NCBI GenBank assembly: GCA_964225135.1
Contig: CAXQNQ010000160.1
Location: 1 to 9,553 of the forward strand
Direction: 5' to 3'
From: AM-2324 sp964225135
GTDB lineage: Bacteria; Bacteroidota; Bacteroidia; Chitinophagales; Saprospiraceae
Length of the DNA stretch: 9,553 nt
Below the pieces are notes generated by a model. It was given only the letters and a program-made list of their open reading frames with translations. It searched no databases and was not told where the DNA came from. Positions 6,297 to 9,553 of the stretch are shown piece by piece; position 1 is the first letter of the stretch; the number at the start of each line of letters is the position of its first letter. A program made the translations under genes and the position numbers.

Positions 6297-7471
6297 TTGA
6301 AATAATTGTAAGTTCCTTGGGCAGTCCGAATTTCTACTTCTGCCTGAGGCGCTGACTCCACGTGTCCAATGATTTTCGCATCAATATTGAAGGACTTCGC
6401 ACATGCAATAATAGTTTCAGCGTGTTTCATATTGGTATAAAATTCCATACGCTGCCCCATATTGAACACCTGATACATCTCTTTTTCAGATGCTCCACTT
6501 TCTTGCTGAATCAATTCAAATAGTGGGGGTACTTCAAATAAGTTATCCTTGATAACCTTAACTTGGTCAATAAATTTAACCACTTTAGTCTGTCCACCTC
6601 CAGTACAGTGAATGATCCCATCTATACCTTCAGGAACTTCTTCAAAGATTCTTTTCATGACAGGTAGATAGGTTCTTGTGGGAGAGAGAACTAATTTCCC
6701 AACAGGTATACTTTCCCCTTGAATAGTAATGGTATCCGTCAATTTTTTTGAACCTATATATTTGACCTCATCCGGAGTATTCGGATCTGAGCTATCTGGG
6801 TAGGCGGACAAATAAGCTTTTTCAAAAACATCATGACGCGCTGAAGTCAACCCATTAGATCCCATGCCACCGTTATACTGTTCTTCATAAGAAGCTTGAC
6901 CAGAAGAGCTTAAACTAACAATTACATTGCCAGGCTTTATATCATTGACTATCAAATCACTACGTTTCATTCTTGCAAAAGCTGTGTAACCAACATCTAT
7001 GGTTCTAACAATATCGCCTACATCTGCTGTTTCACCTCCCGCCAAATGAATGTGGACACCTAAATCCCTCATTTGCTCGACGAAAGCAGCAGTAAATTGA
7101 ATGATTTCTTTGATTACATCACCAGAAATTAAATTTTTGTTTCTTCCAATAGTTGAAGACAACACTATATTATCTAGGCATCCAACACAAGCCATATCGT
7201 CCAAATTCATAACTATGGCGTCTTGCGCTATACCTCTCCAAACAGATAGGTCACCAGTCTCTTTCCAATACATGTATGCCAAGCTAGTCTTAGTACCAGC
7301 AGTATCCGCATGCATGAGGTTACAATATTCGGAAGAACCTCCTACATGGTCTGGGAGAATTTTGCAAAAAGCCTTCTCAAATAAGCCTTTATCTAAGCCT
7401 TTAATCGCTTGATGCACCTCGTCCTTAGTTGCTGATACACCTCTTTTATCGTAATTATACTGGTCAGACAT
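6293..7471 (-). CDS. purM: PurM-like phosphoribosylformylglycinamidine cyclo-ligase (AIR synthase), long divergent form
   Basis: AIR synthase uses ATP to close the imidazole ring of formylglycinamidine ribonucleotide, giving AIR, step five of purine synthesis. The protein has 392 residues against about 345 in E. coli. The AIR-synthase order is kept but in diverged form: HADTAGTK (54-61, in place of the usual GVGTK), DAIVMNLDDMAC (84-95), GGETAD (145-150), SLSSSG (186-191), TGGG (290-293) and FNMGQRME (336-343). Extra length lies around 200-260, between the ATP-binding half and the C-terminal half. I recall this longer form from other Bacteroidota, where it appears to serve as the PurM. Other members of the superfamily (PurL, SelD, ThiL, HypE) are less likely because of the paired GGET and TGGG/FNMG motifs. 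It is convergent with purB, divergent from the methyltransferase, and has no clear promoter in the 89-bp gap. Confidence 0.88.
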   Translation of the reverse strand: MSDQYNYDKRGVSATKDEVHQAIKGLDKGLFEKAFCKILPDHVGGSSEYCNLMHADTAGTKTSLAYMYWKETGDLSVWRGIAQDAIVMNLDDMACVGCLDNIVLSSTIGRNKNLISGDVIKEIIQFTAAFVEQMRDLGVHIHLAGGETADVGDIVRTIDVGYTAFARMKRSDLIVNDIKPGNVIVSLSSSGQASYEEQYNGGMGSNGLTSARHDVFEKAYLSAYPDSSDPNTPDEVKYIGSKKLTDTITIQGESIPVGKLVLSPTRTYLPVMKRIFEEVPEGIDGIIHCTGGGQTKVVKFIDQVKVIKDNLFEVPPLFELIQQESGASEKEMYQVFNMGQRMEFYTNMKHAETIIACAKSFNIDAKIIGHVESAPQAEVEIRTAQGTYNYFN

Positions 7472-7560
7472 GATTAAAAATTTGAGTGTAAATATAGGGT
7501 TTAAGCAGACAAATACCTACTTTAGAAAAGGGATAACCAGAAGTTAAACAAATATCAATA

Positions 7561-8151
7561 ATGGACCATTCATTATCTGATGATTATTGGGAGAAAAGAT
7601 GGCAAAAAGGTGAAACTGGATGGGACATCCAAAACCCCTCTCCAGCCATTATTGATTTGGTTATTCAAGAAACAAATCCATCATCAAAGATCCTTTTTCC
7701 AGGGGCAGGTTCAGGATACGAAGCAGCCTATTTATTTATTGAAAAAGGCTATAAAAACGTATTTATCTGTGATTGGGCAGAGACTCCATTAAAACGATTT
7801 GCAAAGGCATATCCGGAATTCCCAAAAGATCAGATCATCCATGGTGATTTTTTTGAACATACAGGAACGTATGATTTTATAGTCGAACAAACCTTCTTTT
7901 GTGCCATTCATCCTGAATGGCGAAAAAAGTATAGAAATAAAACTTTAGAACTACTCCAACCTAGTGGTATTCTAATGGGTTTATTCTTTGATAGGACATT
8001 TAATAAAAATGGTCCGCCTTTTGGAGGGACAGCCCAAGAATATGAACGCCTATTCAAGAAGTACTTCAAAATAAAAAAATTGGAGTCCTCTACTTTGTCT
8101 ATCAAACCACGATTAGGTAGTGAATTAGAGTTTATATTTGAGAAGCTATAA
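7561..8151 (+). CDS. thiopurine S-methyltransferase / halide methyltransferase family SAM-dependent methyltransferase
   Basis: A class I SAM-dependent methyltransferase of 196 residues, cytoplasmic. It opens with DDYWEKRWQKGETGWD, the typical N-terminus of the TPMT family. SAM-binding motif I is ILFPGAGSGYEA (44-55), the acidic end of beta-2 is CDWAETPL (Asp 71), followed by HGDFFE (94-99). EQTFFCAIHPEWR (109-121) and the GPPFGGT segment (151-157) are closest to the plant and bacterial halide/thiol methyltransferases (HOL type). The known activities in this family are methylation of thiols (including thiopurines and bisulfide), halides, and selenium or tellurium compounds; the substrate here cannot be told from sequence. 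The ATG at 7561 is the only sensible start. It stands alone: divergent from purM, and followed by a gene with its own promoter. Confidence 0.88.
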   Translation: MDHSLSDDYWEKRWQKGETGWDIQNPSPAIIDLVIQETNPSSKILFPGAGSGYEAAYLFIEKGYKNVFICDWAETPLKRFAKAYPEFPKDQIIHGDFFEHTGTYDFIVEQTFFCAIHPEWRKKYRNKTLELLQPSGILMGLFFDRTFNKNGPPFGGTAQEYERLFKKYFKIKKLESSTLSIKPRLGSELEFIFEKL

Positions 8152-8175
8152 TTATGCTAAAAGGATGTTAATTAA

Positions 8176-8206
8176 TTTGCTTGTAGGTTCCTAATCTTTA
8201 TATTTG
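8176..8206 (+). promoter_or_regulatory. strong Bacteroidota-type promoter of the M23 peptidase gene
   Basis: TTTG (8176-8179), a spacer of exactly 19 bp, and TATATTTG (8199-8206) give a complete match to the Bacteroidota housekeeping consensus TTTG-N19-TAnnTTTG. Transcription should start near 8213, giving a 5' leader of about 47 nt before the TTG start at 8260. It lies just after the methyltransferase stop at 8151, so the peptidase gene is its own transcription unit. Confidence 0.75.
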
Positions 8207-8231
8207 TTTAAGCACCTTTTACCCAGATTAG
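8191..8231. repeat. inverted repeat ctaatct/agattag flanking the -7 box and start site
   Basis: ctaatct (8191-8197) and agattag (8225-8231) are exact reverse complements whose centres are 34 bp apart. The left arm ends one base before the -7 element and the right arm lies just after the likely transcription start. Because the left arm is not transcribed, this is not an RNA hairpin; it could be a pair of operator half-sites or chance in AT-rich DNA. Confidence 0.3.
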
Positions 8232-8259
8232 TTTAATTAAAGAGAGAAAATTTTACGGT

Positions 8260-9553
8260 TTGAAAATTTCAAAAAAGATAACGAGTAAATACAAATCCAT
8301 TTTATTCATTTTGGTCGTGTTATCATTTACTACTTTGGGGGTTTTTCAATTCAATTCTGGTGCTGATTCAGCTAATCATTTCCAAGCCTCTGCCTTGGAT
8401 GCAAGTGCGCCTACTTTAGGTAAACTAACCCTTACCATCCCTAATGTAAAGTTTGGCTTTGTATTAGATACATTTCAGCAAGTTCATGAAGACACCATTG
8501 CAAGAAATCAATTCTTGGCAGACATCCTTTTAGTTCACGGTGTGGACTATGGACAAATAGATGGTATTGCCCGAAAAAGTAAGGATGTATTCGATATTAG
8601 ACAATTACGCGCTGATAAGCCTTATACTATTCTAACCAAGGATAGCTTGGAGGGTGCTGACTATTTTATTTATGAACCCAATATCGAATCCTATGTCATT
8701 TATGCATTAAAAGGGGATCAGGATATACAAATCATCAACAAACCAATAACTATAGAAACCTCCATCGTTTCTGGAGAAATAGAGTCCAATCTATGGAATG
8801 CAATGACAAAGGCTGGTGTGAGTTATGAACTGACAGCAAGAATGGAGGATGCACTTCAATGGTCTGTTGATTTTCATCATGTCAATAAAGGTGATGCGTT
8901 TAATTTGTTATATGATGAAAAGTTTGTAGAAGATTTATCCGCCGGTGTGGACATGGTAAAAGCAGCCCACTACAAGACCAGTGGCAATGATTACTTTGCT
9001 ATTTATTATGACAAAGAAGGCCTTGAAGGTTACTACGATGAGCTTGGAAGACCAATGGCTAAAACCTTTTTAAAAGCTCCTGTAAAATATAGTAGAATAT
9101 CCTCTCGATATAATCTTAGGAGATTTCATCCAGTCCAAAAAAGGGTAAAACCACATTTGGGAACTGATTATGCTGCCCCTTATGGGACACCCATATTTGC
9201 AGTTGCTGATGGTATAATCAGCAAAAAAGGTTACACTAGAGGAAACGGTAATTACATTAAAATAAAACATGACAAGGTATACAGTACTCAATATCTACAT
9301 ATGCAAAAGTTTGCTAAAGGAGTCAATAGAGGTTCTCATGTAAAACAAGGTCAAGTCATTGGATATGTAGGTTCTACCGGTTTGGCAACTGGTCCACATG
9401 TTTGTTTTAGATTTTGGAAAAACGGCAAACAAGTCAACCACCTCTCCTTAAGATTTCCTCCACCTGATCCACTACCGGCTAATGAGATCGATTCATTTAT
9501 GATTATTCGAGATCAATATTTAAAAGCATTGAACATCGAATTGCCTAAGATTG
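8260..9553 (+). CDS. membrane-anchored M23 family peptidoglycan endopeptidase (partial, 3' end beyond window)
   Basis: The frame stays open from 8212 to the window edge, and at least 431 residues are visible. The only good start is TTG at 8260-8262: there is no ATG or GTG in frame before the hydrophobic segment. A basic head (KISKKITSKYK) and one membrane segment (about residues 13-31) anchor it, with the rest in the periplasm. Residues about 70-125 (ending KDVFDIRQLRADKPYTIL) resemble the N-terminal domain of MepM/OapA-type M23 proteins. The peptidase domain (about 285-395) shows HLGTD (His 299, Asp 303), YLHM (His 347) and PHVCFRF (His 380, Cys 382). M23 enzymes cut peptide crosslinks in peptidoglycan using zinc. 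The usual HxH is HxC here, so one zinc ligand would be Cys 382. It is likely a cell-wall hydrolase for growth or division, transcribed from the promoter at 8176-8206. Confidence 0.88.
   Translation, partial: MKISKKITSKYKSILFILVVLSFTTLGVFQFNSGADSANHFQASALDASAPTLGKLTLTIPNVKFGFVLDTFQQVHEDTIARNQFLADILLVHGVDYGQIDGIARKSKDVFDIRQLRADKPYTILTKDSLEGADYFIYEPNIESYVIYALKGDQDIQIINKPITIETSIVSGEIESNLWNAMTKAGVSYELTARMEDALQWSVDFHHVNKGDAFNLLYDEKFVEDLSAGVDMVKAAHYKTSGNDYFAIYYDKEGLEGYYDELGRPMAKTFLKAPVKYSRISSRYNLRRFHPVQKRVKPHLGTDYAAPYGTPIFAVADGIISKKGYTRGNGNYIKIKHDKVYSTQYLHMQKFAKGVNRGSHVKQGQVIGYVGSTGLATGPHVCFRFWKNGKQVNHLSLRFPPPDPLPANEIDSFMIIRDQYLKALNIELPKI

Noticed and set aside
7101..7412. 103-codon plus-strand ORF
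   Set aside because: It is antisense to the conserved N-terminal half of purM and shows no family features.
7472..7560. Promoters for purM and the methyltransferase in their shared gap
   Set aside because: Only partial -7 matches (TATATTTA and GATATTTG on minus, TACTTTAG on plus) were found, none with a TTG at 17-23 bp.
7580..8105. Small ORFs within the methyltransferase gene on both strands (7580-7792 plus, 7908-8105 minus)
   Set aside because: They are shadows of the well-supported methyltransferase frame.
8168..8240. TTAATTAA palindromes at 8168-8175 and 8233-8240 on either side of the M23 promoter
   Set aside because: Eight-base A/T-only palindromes are expected by chance in such AT-rich gaps, and similar strings occur near pyrR.
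9070..9291. 73-codon minus-strand ORF
   Set aside because: It is antisense to the M23 catalytic domain, whose frame is clear across this region.

Overview
The window looks like ordinary chromosome from a member of the Bacteroidota (Bacteroidetes), probably a Flavobacteriia- or Sphingobacteriia-like lineage. The evidence is: AT-rich DNA; two promoters of the Bacteroidota type (TTTG or TTG, then TAnnTTTG), one of them an exact match with a 19-bp spacer; little sign of Shine-Dalgarno sequences; a long divergent PurM-like AIR synthase; an adjacent pyrR-pyrB pair; and an M23 peptidase with the PHVCFRFWKNG ending that I associate with this phylum. The species cannot be named from the sequence.

Layout. 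(1) 1-3153, minus strand: an exported, very long coiled-coil protein. It is read as two blocks, an N-terminal block at 1990-3153 with a signal peptide and a C-terminal block at 85-1800. They lie in the same frame and are separated by one TAA codon (1990-1992) plus 63 open codons. A clear hairpin terminator at 16-45 closes the unit. (2) 3334-4820, minus strand: pyrR and pyrB, 8 bp apart, with a recognisable promoter before pyrR. (3) 4962-6296, plus strand: purB, divergent from pyrR. (4) 6293-7471, minus strand: a PurM-family AIR synthase whose stop codon overlaps that of purB. (5) 7561-8151, plus strand: a small thiopurine/halide-type SAM methyltransferase, divergent from purM. (6) 8260-9553 and beyond, plus strand: a membrane-anchored M23 peptidoglycan endopeptidase cut by the window edge, behind a textbook Bacteroidota promoter.

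How the genes fit together. The centre is a nucleotide-synthesis cluster. PurM makes the imidazole ring of AIR, and PurB acts later in the same purine pathway (SAICAR and adenylosuccinate cleavage). PyrB commits carbamoyl phosphate and aspartate to pyrimidines, and PyrR senses or salvages uracil nucleotides. The flanking genes (coiled-coil protein, M23 peptidase) belong to the cell envelope, and the methyltransferase is unrelated to either group.

I see no mobile element, CRISPR array, tRNA, rRNA or evident defence system. The most notable observation is the single in-frame stop that splits what otherwise reads as a coiled-coil protein of about 1021 residues. I did not find a convincing previously undescribed multi-gene system here.
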